DNA of 64,000 bases from Collimonas fungivorans (lineage in GTDB: Bacteria; Pseudomonadota; Gammaproteobacteria; Burkholderiales; Burkholderiaceae_D). Position 1 is the stretch's first letter, and each line of letters begins with the position of its first letter. The stretch is from contig NZ_CP013232.1 in the NCBI RefSeq assembly GCF_001584145.1, positions 1,054,001 through 1,118,000 of the forward strand, read 5' to 3'. Of this stretch, positions 47,172-57,703 are shown one piece after another. The notes under the pieces are model-generated. The model was given only the letters and a program-made list of their open reading frames with translations. It had not been told where the DNA came from and did not search any database. The translations under genes and the position numbers were made by a program.

Positions 47172-48215
47172 TTAGCCCGGGAAGTTGTCCGGTGTCTTGG
47201 CTGCTGCGCGAGCACTTGCCAGCGAGATCACATTGCGCTTGACCAGCTCGGTCAGGTTGCTGTCCAGGGTTTGCATGCCCATGTTGCTGCCGGTCTGGAT
47301 CGCCGAATACATCTGCGCAATCTTGCTTTCGCGGATCAGGTTGCGGATCGCCGGCGTGCCCAGCATGATTTCATGGGCAGCAACGCGGCCGGAGCCGTCC
47401 TTGGTCTTCAGCAGGCTTTGCGAAATCACCGCTTGCAGCGATTCCGACAACATGGCGCGCACCATTTCCTTTTCTTCGCCGGGGAAGACGTCGACGATAC
47501 GGTCGATGGTCTTGGCGGCTGAGGAGGTGTGCAGGGTGCCGAATACCAGGTGGCCGGTTTCGGCGGCGGTCAGTGCCAGGCGGATGGTTTCCAGGTCGCG
47601 CAATTCGCCCACCAGGATGACGTCAGGATCTTCCCGCAAGGCCGAGCGCAGCGCATTGCTGAAAGAATGGGTGTGCGGGCCGACTTCGCGCTGGTTGATC
47701 AGGCACTTGTTCGACTGATGCACGAATTCGATAGGATCTTCGATGGTCAGGATATGCGCGTATTCGTTTTCGTTGACGTGGTTGACCATGGCCGCCAGCG
47801 TGGTCGATTTGCCGGAACCGGTCGGGCCGGTGACCAGCACCAGGCCGCGCGGCTTGAGCGCCAGCTCGGCAAAGATGCGCGGCGCATTGAGCTGTTCCAG
47901 GGTCAGGACGGTCGATGGAATTGTCCGCAGCACGGCGGCGGCGCCGCGGTCCTGGTTGAAGGCATTGACGCGGAAGCGCGCCAGGCCGGGGATTTCAAAC
48001 GAAAAATCGCATTCCAGATGTTCTTCGTACGCTTTGCGCTGGCCGTCGTTCATGATGTCATAGATCATGGAGTGCACATCCTTGTGCTCCAGCGGCGGCA
48101 GGTTGATGCGGCGCACATCGCCATGAACCCGGATCATCGGCGGCAAGCCTGCGGATAAATGCAAATCGGATGACTTATTCTTCACCGAAAAAGCCAGAAG
48201 TTCGGAAATGTCCAT
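47172..48215 (-). CDS. pilT: Type IV pilus retraction ATPase PilT
   Basis: PilT (347 residues) is the hexameric ATPase that depolymerises type IV pili for twitching motility and DNA uptake. Signature elements are MDISELLAFSVKNKSSDLHLSAGLPPMIR at the start, Walker A TGPTGSGKSTT, DVILVGELRDLETIR (Walker B), GHLVFGTLHTSSAAKTIDR (His box) and the AIRNLIRE helix conserved in PilT. It is the first gene of pilT-pilU-gpx, divergent from yggS. No pilin or assembly genes are in this window. Confidence 0.96.
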   Translation of the reverse strand: MDISELLAFSVKNKSSDLHLSAGLPPMIRVHGDVRRINLPPLEHKDVHSMIYDIMNDGQRKAYEEHLECDFSFEIPGLARFRVNAFNQDRGAAAVLRTIPSTVLTLEQLNAPRIFAELALKPRGLVLVTGPTGSGKSTTLAAMVNHVNENEYAHILTIEDPIEFVHQSNKCLINQREVGPHTHSFSNALRSALREDPDVILVGELRDLETIRLALTAAETGHLVFGTLHTSSAAKTIDRIVDVFPGEEKEMVRAMLSESLQAVISQSLLKTKDGSGRVAAHEIMLGTPAIRNLIRESKIAQMYSAIQTGSNMGMQTLDSNLTELVKRNVISLASARAAAKTPDNFPG

Positions 48216-48337
48216 TTATAATCCCTGTGCTGTATTTTGTTTGTTGAAAGGCATTTTTCTGCCCAGGCGCTGCTTGCCAAAACCGCCTGGCCATGCAAAT
48301 TAGTAGTTCTTTACGGCAATTTTCAAACTCTCCGATT

Positions 48338-49087
48338 ATGTCCTTAATGTCGCACAAGTTGCAAGCCGTCCATAGCAGTATTCATGCCACGGCCATTGCG
48401 GCGTCGCGCCGACCTGACAGTGTGGCGCTGCTGGCGGTGTCAAAAACCTTCGGCGCCGATGCGGTGCTGGAAGCGGTCGCCGCCGGCCAGCGCGCTTTCG
48501 GTGAAAATTATTTGCAGGAAGCACTGACAAAAATGGCTGAGGTGGAACTGAAATTGGCACTGAAATCTGGAGAGGGAGACGATGTCTTGCTGGAATGGCA
48601 TTTTATCGGCCCGATCCAGAGCAACAAGACGCGTGCCATCGCCGAGCATTTCGACTGGGTGCATACGGTCGACCGCGAAAAGATCGCCCAGCGCCTGTCG
48701 CAGCAGCGGCCGCCGCAGCTGGCGCCGCTGAACATCTGCCTGCAGGTGAACATCAGCGGCGAGGCCAGCAAGAGCGGTTTGGCGCCGGCGGAGGTGAAGG
48801 ATGTGGCGCGCGCCATCGCCGGATTGCCGGGGCTGAAATTGCGCGGCTTGATGGCGATACCGGAGCCGACCGACGACCTGGAAAAACAGCATGCGGCATT
48901 TCGCCGGACCAGGGAATTGCTGGAACAGCTGCAACAGGATCCGGATATACAGCAAGCTGGGCAGCGGCTGGATACTTTGTCGATGGGCATGTCGGCCGAC
49001 ATGGCAGTGGCGATTGAAGAGGGCGCTACCATCGTGCGCGTAGGCAGCGCAATTTTTGGACAACGGGAACGGAACCATGAAAAGTAA
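48338..49087 (+). CDS. yggS: Pyridoxal phosphate homeostasis protein YggS
   Basis: YggS/PROSC (249 residues from ATG 48338) binds pyridoxal 5'-phosphate in a TIM-barrel fold related to alanine racemase and keeps the free PLP pool in balance. The PLP lysine is in LLAVSKTFGA. GQRAFGENYLQEA, EWHFIGPIQSNKT, VNISGEASKSG and LSMGMSADMAVAIEEGATIVRVGSAIFG are family motifs. It overlaps proC by 11 nt, a very common pairing. The upstream frame from 48293 is in the promoter region and is not used. Confidence 0.94.
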   Translation: MSLMSHKLQAVHSSIHATAIAASRRPDSVALLAVSKTFGADAVLEAVAAGQRAFGENYLQEALTKMAEVELKLALKSGEGDDVLLEWHFIGPIQSNKTRAIAEHFDWVHTVDREKIAQRLSQQRPPQLAPLNICLQVNISGEASKSGLAPAEVKDVARAIAGLPGLKLRGLMAIPEPTDDLEKQHAAFRRTRELLEQLQQDPDIQQAGQRLDTLSMGMSADMAVAIEEGATIVRVGSAIFGQRERNHEK

Positions 49088-49901
49088 ACTGAATATCAGC
49101 TTCATCGGCGGCGGCAATATGGCGGCGGCCCTGATCGGCGGCCTGGCCGGCAAGGTGACCGACGGCGCCAGCATCCATGTGGTCGACCTGAATCCGGAAG
49201 CTTTGCAGAACCTGGCGCAGCGTTTCGGCGTCAGTACCGCAACCGGGATCGACGCCGCGATCGAGGCCAGCGAAGTGATCGTGCTGGCGGTCAAGCCGCA
49301 GCAGATGAAAGAAGTCGTGGCCAAATTGCGGCCGCATGTGACGGGCCAGCTGGTGTTGTCGATCGCTGCCGGCATCCGCGCCGTGGACCTGGCGCGCTGG
49401 CTGGGCGGCCACGACGCCATCGTGCGCTGCATGCCGAACACCCCGGCGCTGGTCGGCCTGGGGATTACCGGCATGGTCGCCACTGCAGGCGTGTCGGCGG
49501 CGCAACGCGATACCGCCGACCTGATCTTGCGTGCGGTGGGAAGCACGGTGTGGCTGGATGACGAGGCAAAGATCGATGCGGTGACAGCGGTATCCGGCAG
49601 CGGCCCGGCTTATGTATTTTATTTTATCGAAGCGATGCAGCAGGCAGCCCAGGAACTCGGCTTGACTGCGCAACAGGGCATCGAACTGGCCAAGGCCACC
49701 TTCGTCGGCGCAGCGCAGCTGGCGGCACAGTCGCCGGAACCGGTGTCCTTGCTGCGCGAGCGCGTCACGTCCAAGGGCGGCACCACCTATGCCGCGTTGA
49801 GCAGCATGGAGGCGGCAGATGTGAAGGGCGCGATCATCGCCGCCGTCAAATCGGCCGCGGTCCGCGGCCAGGAGCTGGGCGACGAGTTCGGACGCGACTA
49901 G
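49077..49901 (+). CDS. proC: Pyrroline-5-carboxylate reductase
   Basis: ProC (274 residues) makes the last step of proline synthesis with NAD(P)H. The N-terminal Rossmann motif FIGGGNMAAALIGGL, VLAVKPQQM, the CMPNTPALVG segment and the C-terminal catalytic helix (ERVTSKGGTTYAALSSME) are clear. The start at 49077 overlaps the yggS end in another frame, pointing to translational coupling. A strong bidirectional terminator follows at 49925-49964. Confidence 0.96.
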   Translation: MKSKLNISFIGGGNMAAALIGGLAGKVTDGASIHVVDLNPEALQNLAQRFGVSTATGIDAAIEASEVIVLAVKPQQMKEVVAKLRPHVTGQLVLSIAAGIRAVDLARWLGGHDAIVRCMPNTPALVGLGITGMVATAGVSAAQRDTADLILRAVGSTVWLDDEAKIDAVTAVSGSGPAYVFYFIEAMQQAAQELGLTAQQGIELAKATFVGAAQLAAQSPEPVSLLRERVTSKGGTTYAALSSMEAADVKGAIIAAVKSAAVRGQELGDEFGRD

Positions 49902-49924
49902 TACCGAGTCCGGCAGCACAGATA

Positions 49925-49964
49925 AAAAAACAGCGGCATCGCATAACGATTGCCGCTGTTTTTT
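49925..49964. terminator. Bidirectional intrinsic terminator
   Basis: AAAAAACAGCGGCA (49925-49938) and TGCCGCTGTTTTTT (49951-49964) form a GC-rich stem with A and T tracts on both sides, between the convergent proC and the ElaB/YqjD-type gene. Either strand would yield a stem followed by a U-run. Confidence 0.9.
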
Positions 49965-50026
49965 ATTGCAAACCCGCTTGCAGGCCCGCTTGCAGGCCCG
50001 AAGGAGTATCCGGGCTCTTGCAGGTC

Positions 50027-50350
50027 TTATTTGTTGCGGCCGATCGCCAGGCCCGCCAGCAAGCCGATGACGGCCGCCACGCTGACAGCTTTCCAGGGAT
50101 TGTCGCCGACATATTCGTCAGTCACATGAGCGGCGTGCTTGGTGTGCGCCACTGCTTTCTTAGTGGCTTTCGGCAGTTCGGTTTTAGCCGTTTCCAGCGC
50201 CGCTTTCAGTTTTTCGCGCGCCGAGTTGTATTTTTTCTCTGCATGGTCGTGGGTATCGTCGAGCAGGGTTTCTGCTTCCTTGATCACGGATTTGAGCTCG
50301 CCAGCCAGATTGTCGCGCATATCTTTTACGTTATCGGTAGTAGTAGCCAT
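50027..50350 (-). CDS. DUF883 (ElaB/YqjD/YgaM) family inner membrane protein
   Basis: This 107-residue protein has a long charged helical domain (residues 1-75, Lys/Glu/Ala-rich) and a C-terminal membrane segment (AVSVAAVIGLLAGLAIGRNK) preceded by the conserved GDNPW. This is the layout of ElaB/YqjD proteins, which are tail-anchored, stress and stationary-phase associated, and in E. coli bind ribosomes. It is expressed as a single gene upstream of the shared terminator. The role in this organism is unknown. Confidence 0.9.
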   Translation of the reverse strand: MATTTDNVKDMRDNLAGELKSVIKEAETLLDDTHDHAEKKYNSAREKLKAALETAKTELPKATKKAVAHTKHAAHVTDEYVGDNPWKAVSVAAVIGLLAGLAIGRNK

Positions 50351-50420
50351 GTTTGCCTCTTCAATGTGGATTGCGGGGAAAGATGTTGCCTAATATATCA
50401 CGATAAATCGTGTCTGAATG

Positions 50421-51275
50421 TTATCTCAGCGCGTAGTCCAGGGCGATGCCGCCAAATACCGCCGCTCCCAGCCAGTTATTGTGGCGGAAAGCGGTAAAGC
50501 AACCGGCGCGTTCGCGTGTGCGGATCAGGCGGTAATGATAGACGGCGCAAGCGGCGGCCAGCAGCATGCCGGCGCTGAACCAGCCGCGCAGGCCGAATTG
50601 CCAGCCTACAGCAAATACTAATCCCAAACTGAGCGCGTAACAAAGCATGATTGCCAGCACGTCGTAGCGGCCGAAGGTAATCGCCGAGGTCTTGATGCCG
50701 ATCTTGAGGTCGTCGTCGCGGTCGACCATGGCGTATTCGGTGTCGTAGGCGACGGCCCAGAATACATTGGCGATCAACAGCAGCCAGGCGGCCGCCGGCA
50801 CTGTGCCTTGCACGGCGGCGAAACCCATGGGAATGCCGAAACCGAAAGCGATGCCGAGATAGGCTTGCGGAATCGCGAAAAAGCGCTTGAAGTAAGGATA
50901 GCTGCCAGCCACGATTACGGCGATCACCGACAATTCCTTGGTCAGCGTGTTCAGCGGCAGGATCAGCAGCAAGGACAGCAGCGTCAGCACGACGGCAACC
51001 ATCACTGCTTCCCAGGCGGCGATCTTGCCGCTGGTCAGCGGCCTCTGGGCGGTGCGTTTGACATGCTTGTCGAAGTCGCGGTCGGCGAAATCGTTGATCG
51101 CGCAGCCGGCCGAGCGCATCAGGGCGGTGCCAAGGATGAAGATGGCGACCAGGCTCCAGGCCGGTTTGCCGCCGGCAGCCAGCCACAGCGCGGCCAAGGT
51201 CGGCCACAGCAGCAGCAGGATGCCGATGGGTTTGTCCATGCGGACCAGCTGGAAGTAGAGTTTGAGACGATTCAT
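50421..51275 (-). CDS. ubiA: 4-Hydroxybenzoate octaprenyltransferase
   Basis: UbiA (284 residues) attaches a polyprenyl chain to 4-hydroxybenzoate in ubiquinone synthesis at the inner membrane. The first aspartate motif [23 protein letters not shown] and second motif [22 protein letters not shown] are both present, within about nine helices. The start at 51275 gives [18 protein letters not shown]. It lies 112 nt downstream of oxyR on the same strand. The polyprenyl donor derives from the ispA/dxs pathway in this window. Confidence 0.95.
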   Translation of the reverse strand: MNRLKLYFQLVRMDKPIGILLLLWPTLAALWLAAGGKPAWSLVAIFILGTALMRSAGCAINDFADRDFDKHVKRTAQRPLTSGKIAAWEAVMVAVVLTLLSLLLILPLNTLTKELSVIAVIVAGSYPYFKRFFAIPQAYLGIAFGFGIPMGFAAVQGTVPAAAWLLLIANVFWAVAYDTEYAMVDRDDDLKIGIKTSAITFGRYDVLAIMLCYALSLGLVFAVGWQFGLRGWFSAGMLLAAACAVYHYRLIRTRERAGCFTAFRHNNWLGAAVFGGIALDYALR

Positions 51276-51387
51276 TGCGATTTGGATCAGTGTTGCCGCC
51301 AGGCGGCAGCGGGGAAAACGGACGGATGGAAGAACGGCGGCGGACGGAAACGGCTTCCGCCCCGGCCAGCTCAAGTCAGCGTTTGAT

Positions 51388-52335
51388 TCAACCTTCGACC
51401 GCAAGCGCGTCATGCAGCAGGGTGACGCCTTTCAGGCCGCAATCCAGCACCGCTTTTTGCACAGCTTCGATGGCGGCATGGCGGGTGAAGCTCTTGCGCC
51501 AGACGATCACCACTCGGCGCGACGGCTCCGGGTCGGTAAACGGCACATAACGCAGCATGCCGTCCTTGGCGTCGAGATCGGGCACCGAAGCCAGCGGCAG
51601 CACCGTAATGCCGATGCCGGAAGCCACCATGTGGCGTATGGTTTCCAGCGACGAACCTTCGAAGGTGCGGGCGATGCCGTCGCCGGCAGTCGAGAAGCGC
51701 GACATCTCGGGGCACACTTCCAGCACCTGGTCGCGGAAGCAGTGGCCGTTGCCGAGCAACAGCATGGTTTCCGACTTGAGATCCTGGGCGCTGATGCTGC
51801 TGCGGTTGGCCCAGGCATGGTGCTTGGGCAGCGCCACCACGAACGGTTCGTCGTACAGCGGCTGCACCATCAAGCCATGCTCGGGGAACGGCAGGGCGAT
51901 GATGGCGGCGTCCAGTTCGCCCTGGCGCAGCAGCTCCAGCAGGCGCACGGTGAAATTTTCCTGCAGCACCAGCGGCATCTGAGGTACTTGCTCGATCATG
52001 GTTTTCACCAGCGGCGGCAGCAGGTAAGGGCCGACTGTATAGATGATGCCGAGGCGCAGCGGGCCGGCCAGCGGATCCTTGTTCTGGTTGGCGATTTCGC
52101 GGATGGTGGCGGTCTGCTCCAGCACCCGTTCGGCCTGGGCTACGATCTGCGCACCCAGCGGCGTCACTGAAATTTCGGTGCCGCCGCGTTCGAAGATCAC
52201 CACGCCTAGTTCGTCTTCCAGCTTCTTGATCGCCACGGAGAGGGTCGGCTGGGCTACGAAGCAAGCTTCTGCAGCATGGCCAAAATGCTTTACGCGGGCT
52301 ACCGCGACGATGTATTTGAGTTCGGTCAGAGTCAT
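51388..52335 (-). CDS. oxyR: Hydrogen peroxide-sensing regulator OxyR
   Basis: This LysR-family activator (315 residues) has the winged helix [40 protein letters not shown]. Both redox cysteines fall at the E. coli positions, C199 and C208, in [16 protein letters not shown], so disulfide sensing of H2O2 is expected. The start at 52335 fits the family; a longer frame would run into recG. recG is 92 nt upstream and ubiA downstream, a conserved order in Burkholderiales. dps and a glutathione peroxidase in the window are plausible targets, by inference. Confidence 0.96.
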   Translation of the reverse strand: MTLTELKYIVAVARVKHFGHAAEACFVAQPTLSVAIKKLEDELGVVIFERGGTEISVTPLGAQIVAQAERVLEQTATIREIANQNKDPLAGPLRLGIIYTVGPYLLPPLVKTMIEQVPQMPLVLQENFTVRLLELLRQGELDAAIIALPFPEHGLMVQPLYDEPFVVALPKHHAWANRSSISAQDLKSETMLLLGNGHCFRDQVLEVCPEMSRFSTAGDGIARTFEGSSLETIRHMVASGIGITVLPLASVPDLDAKDGMLRYVPFTDPEPSRRVVIVWRKSFTRHAAIEAVQKAVLDCGLKGVTLLHDALAVEG

Positions 52336-52427
52336 GTTGTTATCTTCGCATATTTTTTTGATGGAGATTGTATCTCCATGTTTCAGTGTCATTTTTGCAA
52401 AATAGCCAACATTCCTGGCCATGCAGC

Positions 52428-54548
52428 TCAAACCTTCAGGAAATCTTCGCGGCCGCCCAGCCAGCGCGCCAGATGGGTGCTGACGGTGGCCTGGTTGGCC
52501 GGGGTCGGATCCTGCAGCAGCGTGTGCGCCAGGTCGCGGGCGCGATCGACCAGCCACTGGTCGGTGGCCAGGTCGGCAAAACGCAGCATGGCCTGGCCGG
52601 ACTGGCGCGCCCCGAGGAATTCGCCGGGGCCGCGGATTTCCAGGTCGCGCCGGGCGATTTCGAAGCCGTCGGTGGTTTCGCGCATGGTCATCAGGCGCTG
52701 CTTGGCGATATAGCCAAGCGGGCTTTGGTATAACAACAAGCATACGCTGGCGGCAGAACCGCGTCCAACCCGGCCGCGCAGCTGATGCAGCTGCGACAGC
52801 CCGAAGCGTTCCGCATGTTCGATCACCATCAGTGAAGCGTTGGGCACATCGACCCCGACTTCGATCACGGTGGTGGCGACCAGCACATGGCAGGCGCCGG
52901 CGCTGAAGGCGTCCATCACTTCCTGCTTCTCGGCTTGCTTGAGGCGGCCGTGGACCAGGCCGATCCGCAGGTCGGGCAGCGCCTCCACCAGCATGGCGTA
53001 GGTTTCGGTTGCGGTTTGCAACTGCAGGGCTTCCGACTCCTCGATCAGCGGGCAGACCCAGTAAGCCTGGCGGCCGTCCTGCACCGCTGCATGGACCCGC
53101 GCGATCACTTCATCGCGCCGCGACTGGTCGACGGCGCGGGTGACGATAGGGGTACGGCCGGGTGGCAGTTCATCGATCACCGAGATTTCCAGGTCGGCGT
53201 AGTAAGTCATCGCCAGGGTGCGTGGAATCGGCGTGGCACTCATCATCAGTTGATGCGGCACCACGGCCGTCGTGTTTTGGACAGAGTCATTGCCGCCGTT
53301 CTCGGATACTGTCTTGTTGCGCAGCGCCAGCCGCTGGCCGACGCCGAAACGATGCTGTTCGTCGACAATCACCAGGCCCAGTTTGGCAAACTGCACGCTG
53401 TCCTGGATCAGGGCGTGGGTGCCGATCACCAGTTGCGCCTCGCCCGATTCGATCATGGCCTGGGCCGCCAGCTTTTCTTTCTTTTTCAGGCTGCCGGTGA
53501 GCCAGGCGACACGCACGCCCAGCGGCTCCATCCAGGCTGCGATCTTGCGGAAATGCTGGTCGGCCAGGATCTCGGTCGGCGCCATCAGCACCGCCTGGTA
53601 ACCGCTGTCGATGGCTTGCGCCGCGGCGAGGGCGGCGACCACAGTCTTGCCGCTGCCGACATCGCCCTGCAGCAGTCGCTGCATGGGAAACGAGGCGCGC
53701 AGGTCGGCGCTGATTTCCGCCACCACCCGCTGCTGGGCCTTGGTCAGGGTGAACGGCAGCGTGCCGAGGAAGGCTGCCGACAATTTGCCGACGACCGGCA
53801 GCGCCCGCGCATTCTTGGCGCGCCGTGCGACCTGGGCGCGTTTCAATGACAGCTGCTGGGCCAGCAGCTCATCGAACTTCATGCGCACCCAGGCCGGATG
53901 GGAACGGTCTTCCAGCGCATGTTCGTCGACTTCCGGCGGCGGGTTGTGCAGCAGGCGCACCGCATTTTCGAAGGGCATCAGTTGCTGGACCGCCAGTTGC
54001 GCCGGCGACAGGGTGTCGCGCCACTCGATGTCCCGCATGGCGTCGGCGATCGCCTTGCGCAGGAAAGTCTGCGACAAGCCTTCACCGGCCGGATAAACCG
54101 GCGTCAGCACGTCCGGCAACGGAGCGCCTTCCAGCACCACCTTATAATTAGGATGGACCACCTCGGCGCCGAAAAAGCCGTGGCGGATTTCGCCACGTGC
54201 ACGTACCCGGGTGCCGACCGCCAGCTGCTTGGTCTGGCTACCGTAGAAATTCAGGAAACGCATTACCAGCTGGCCGCTGTCGTCGGCGATGGTGACTACC
54301 AGTTGCCGTCGCGGCCGGTACTGGATATCGCAAGCGGTGACGAGACCTTCGACTTGCGCTACGCTGGCGCCCATCATGCCTGCTTGCTGGATGGCGACGA
54401 CCTCGGTCTCGTCTTCATAGCGCAGCGGCAGGTGCAAGACCAGGTCGATGTCAGTGCGCAAACCGAGCTTTTCCAGCTTGCTGGCGCGGGTGTTCGCAAC
54501 CGGGGCAGAAGGGGCGGCAGCAGCAGGTTTTCGCTTCGGAGCAGGCAT
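52428..54548 (-). CDS. recG: ATP-dependent DNA helicase RecG
   Basis: RecG (706 residues; 693 in E. coli) is a branched-DNA translocase that regresses stalled forks. The N-terminal wedge/OB domain precedes SF2 motifs: GDVGSGKTVVA (Walker A), MAPTEILADQHF, VDEQHRFGVGQR (DEQH), MSATPIPRTL, and VATTVIEVGVDVPNA with QLRGRVGRG. The start at 54548 (MPAPKRKP) is the first ATG consistent with a short basic N-terminus. It is divergent from queA across a 192-nt gap. Confidence 0.96.
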   Translation of the reverse strand: MPAPKRKPAAAAPSAPVANTRASKLEKLGLRTDIDLVLHLPLRYEDETEVVAIQQAGMMGASVAQVEGLVTACDIQYRPRRQLVVTIADDSGQLVMRFLNFYGSQTKQLAVGTRVRARGEIRHGFFGAEVVHPNYKVVLEGAPLPDVLTPVYPAGEGLSQTFLRKAIADAMRDIEWRDTLSPAQLAVQQLMPFENAVRLLHNPPPEVDEHALEDRSHPAWVRMKFDELLAQQLSLKRAQVARRAKNARALPVVGKLSAAFLGTLPFTLTKAQQRVVAEISADLRASFPMQRLLQGDVGSGKTVVAALAAAQAIDSGYQAVLMAPTEILADQHFRKIAAWMEPLGVRVAWLTGSLKKKEKLAAQAMIESGEAQLVIGTHALIQDSVQFAKLGLVIVDEQHRFGVGQRLALRNKTVSENGGNDSVQNTTAVVPHQLMMSATPIPRTLAMTYYADLEISVIDELPPGRTPIVTRAVDQSRRDEVIARVHAAVQDGRQAYWVCPLIEESEALQLQTATETYAMLVEALPDLRIGLVHGRLKQAEKQEVMDAFSAGACHVLVATTVIEVGVDVPNASLMVIEHAERFGLSQLHQLRGRVGRGSAASVCLLLYQSPLGYIAKQRLMTMRETTDGFEIARRDLEIRGPGEFLGARQSGQAMLRFADLATDQWLVDRARDLAHTLLQDPTPANQATVSTHLARWLGGREDFLKV

Positions 54549-54740
54549 ATCAGGCGTTAATGGAGACTTTTGGGTAGCTTTGAGGCCACAGGGCGTAAAA
54601 TAGCGGGTTTGCTCATAAAAAAGCATAGCGTTGCTGCATCCCTGTTGTGTACGGATTTCAGCGTTTGCCATTGTAAAGCCTATGGCCGTATTGGCAAATT
54701 GAGCCTGATTTCCTTATTTATTTCCTTACTTATTCTGTGC

Positions 54741-55760
54741 ATGCATTCTCTCTCCGATTACGATTTCGAGCTGCCTCCCGAGCTGATCGCGCAAACCCCG
54801 CTGTCCGAGCGCAGCGCCTCGCGCCTGCTGCATGTGGACGGCAATCGCCTGATTGACCGCCAGTTTACCGACATCGTCGACCAGCTCAACGCCGGCGACC
54901 TGCTGGTGTTCAACGACACCCGGGTGCTCAAGGCGCGCTTCTTCGGCGTCAAGGAAACCGGCGGCAAGGTCGAGGTGCTGGTCGAGCGCGTGGTCGACAA
55001 CCGCACCGTGCACGCCCAGGTGCGCGCCTCGAAATCGCCGCCTGCAGGCAGCCGGATCTGCCTGGCTGAAGCATTTGATGTGGTGGTGAGCGAGCGCGTC
55101 GGCGAGTTTTATACGCTGGTGTTCCCGGCCGATGTATTCGAGCTGATCGATGCCCATGGCCGTTTGCCATTGCCGCCGTATATCGAGCACGATGCCGACG
55201 CCTTCGACGAAACCCGTTATCAAACCGTCTACGCCAAACACGCCGGCGCAGTGGCGGCGCCGACCGCCGGCCTGCATTTCGACCAGGCTCTGCTGGAGCG
55301 CCTGCAGCAGAAGGGTATCGGTTTTGCCTATGTCACGCTGCATGTGGGCGCCGGCACCTTCCAGCCGGTGCGCAGCGAGAACCTGGCGGAACACAAGATG
55401 CACAGCGAGTGGTACACCATCACCGAAGCCACGGTGGAGGCGGTGCGCGCCACCAAGGCTGCGGGCGGCAAGGTGATCGCGGTCGGCACCACCAGCTTGC
55501 GGGCGCTGGAATCGGCTTCGCAGTCCGGCGTTTTGCAGGCGGGCAGCGCCGATACCGCCTTGTTCATCACTCCCGGCTATGTTTTCAAGACCGTGGAGCG
55601 CCTGATCACCAACTTCCATTTGCCGAAATCGACCTTGCTGATGCTGGTCTCGGCTTTTGCCGGCTACGACTGCATCCGCGCCGCCTACGCCCATGCCATC
55701 GCGCAGCGTTATCGCTTCTTCAGCTACGGCGATGCGATGCTGCTTACCTATAACGCCTGA
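54741..55760 (+). CDS. queA: S-adenosylmethionine:tRNA ribosyltransferase-isomerase
   Basis: QueA (339 residues) builds the epoxycyclopentane ring of queuosine on tRNA, using SAM as ribose donor. Segments such as [67 protein letters not shown] and [13 protein letters not shown] are characteristic. The start at 54741 gives the normal N-terminus; 57 upstream in-frame codons are not family-like. tgt follows after 26 nt, the usual order for queuosine genes. Confidence 0.97.
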   Translation: MHSLSDYDFELPPELIAQTPLSERSASRLLHVDGNRLIDRQFTDIVDQLNAGDLLVFNDTRVLKARFFGVKETGGKVEVLVERVVDNRTVHAQVRASKSPPAGSRICLAEAFDVVVSERVGEFYTLVFPADVFELIDAHGRLPLPPYIEHDADAFDETRYQTVYAKHAGAVAAPTAGLHFDQALLERLQQKGIGFAYVTLHVGAGTFQPVRSENLAEHKMHSEWYTITEATVEAVRATKAAGGKVIAVGTTSLRALESASQSGVLQAGSADTALFITPGYVFKTVERLITNFHLPKSTLLMLVSAFAGYDCIRAAYAHAIAQRYRFFSYGDAMLLTYNA

Positions 55761-55777
55761 TCCTGATTATTAATTGA

Positions 55778-56914
<1,137 letters not shown>

Positions 56915-57126
56915 GATTTACCCTGGCAAAAAGTATGCATTTTGCAACTATTTGCCGATAAACCGGTCTATGCCCACTGGCCTGATCTGCCGGCTCACAC
57001 TATAAAGGCGGCGGATTGGCCGATTTTCCCGGCAATAAATAGCGCCGGGGCGCGGCTGGACGGTTGTATGCCGTTACCCAATGCTAGAATGCTGGGCTAT
57101 TTTCAAACTATTACCTGGAGCAACTC

Positions 57127-57480
57127 GTGTCAATTATTTCCAGCGCTTACGCGCAAACTGCACCTGCGGCTACTGCCGCTGCCGGCCCATTTGGCCTGAG
57201 CGGCAACCTGACCAGCTTTTTGCCTATCATCCTGATGTTCGTGGTGTTGTACTTCCTGATGATCCGTCCGCAAATGAAGCGTCAGAAAGAACAGAAATCC
57301 ATGATGGAAGCGCTGGCCAAGGGCGATGAAGTAGTGACAGCCGGCGGCATGCTGGGCAAGATCACCAAGGTTACCGACGGCTACATCACCCTGGAAATCG
57401 CCAGCGGCACTGAAGTCGTGGTGCAAAAGGGTTCGGTCACCACATTGCTGCCGAAGGGCACAATCAAGACGGCACTGTAA
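57127..57480 (+). CDS. yajC: Preprotein translocase subunit YajC
   Basis: YajC (117 residues) is the small membrane protein of the SecDF-YajC accessory complex. It has one membrane helix (FLPIILMFVVLYFLMIRPQMKRQKE), followed by the cytosolic domain with ALAKGDEVVTAGGMLGKI. The start is GTG at 57127, with GGAG (57117-57120) six bases upstream. A TAGAAT box (57085-57090) lies 37 bases before the start and may belong to its promoter. secD follows after 219 nt, a long gap for this operon. Confidence 0.95.
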   Translation: MSIISSAYAQTAPAATAAAGPFGLSGNLTSFLPIILMFVVLYFLMIRPQMKRQKEQKSMMEALAKGDEVVTAGGMLGKITKVTDGYITLEIASGTEVVVQKGSVTTLLPKGTIKTAL

Positions 57481-57503
57481 TTCAGGCGCCTGACTGATGG
57501 AAC

Positions 57504-57527
57504 GAGAGCATCCGGACGGGTGCTCTC
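57504..57527 (+). terminator. Hairpin after yajC, possible attenuator
   Basis: GAGAGCATCC with GGGTGCTCTC (57504-57527) makes a roughly 10-bp stem with one G-U pair and a small loop. It is followed by TTCAAATG, so it is a weak terminator at most. It may partly separate yajC from secDF. Confidence 0.5.
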
Positions 57528-57568
57528 TTCAAATGTAAAGTCCGGAATAAAAAGAGCCTGGCGGTGCA

Positions 57569-57703
57569 ATGCTGGAAGTGCAGTACTGCAAGCGCAGCAA
57601 CACCAGCGCAGTACTACAAGACATTGCACGCAGGGCATCGGCTGCAAACCATGCAAGCAAGAGACTCCCTCTGAGACTCACACAGAACGCTGAATCAATA
57701 TGA
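57569..57703 (+). CDS. Short ORF in the secD leader (44 codons), possible leader peptide
   Basis: An ATG at 57569 opens 44 codons that end at TGA 57701-57703, overlapping the secD ATG as ATGA. The peptide starts MLEVQYCKRSNTSAVLQD and is basic, with no signal or membrane segment. A weak AAGAG lies 12-16 bases upstream. secD itself has no evident SD, so coupled translation from this ORF is possible. It could also be chance: the frame is short, and I recognise no family. The direct repeats at 57580-57620 lie inside it. Confidence 0.3.
   Translation: MLEVQYCKRSNTSAVLQDIARRASAANHASKRLPLRLTQNAESI
57580..57620. repeat. Direct repeat GCAGTACT(G/A)CAAG in the secD leader
   Basis: GCAGTACTGCAAG (57580-57592) and GCAGTACTACAAG (57608-57620) differ at one base and start 28 bp apart. 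The first contains the palindrome GCAGTACTGC. They could be a protein-binding site or a local duplication. Confidence 0.55.

Noticed and set aside
49977..50010. Short repeats CCCGCTTGCAGG near the proC terminator as a mobile element
   Set aside because: Only two or three short imperfect copies next to a terminator, with no inverted ends or target duplication.
57569..57703. A SecM/VemP-like secretion-monitoring arrest peptide before secD
   Set aside because: The ORF has no signal sequence or membrane helix and no recognisable arrest motif. It is kept only as a possible leader ORF.
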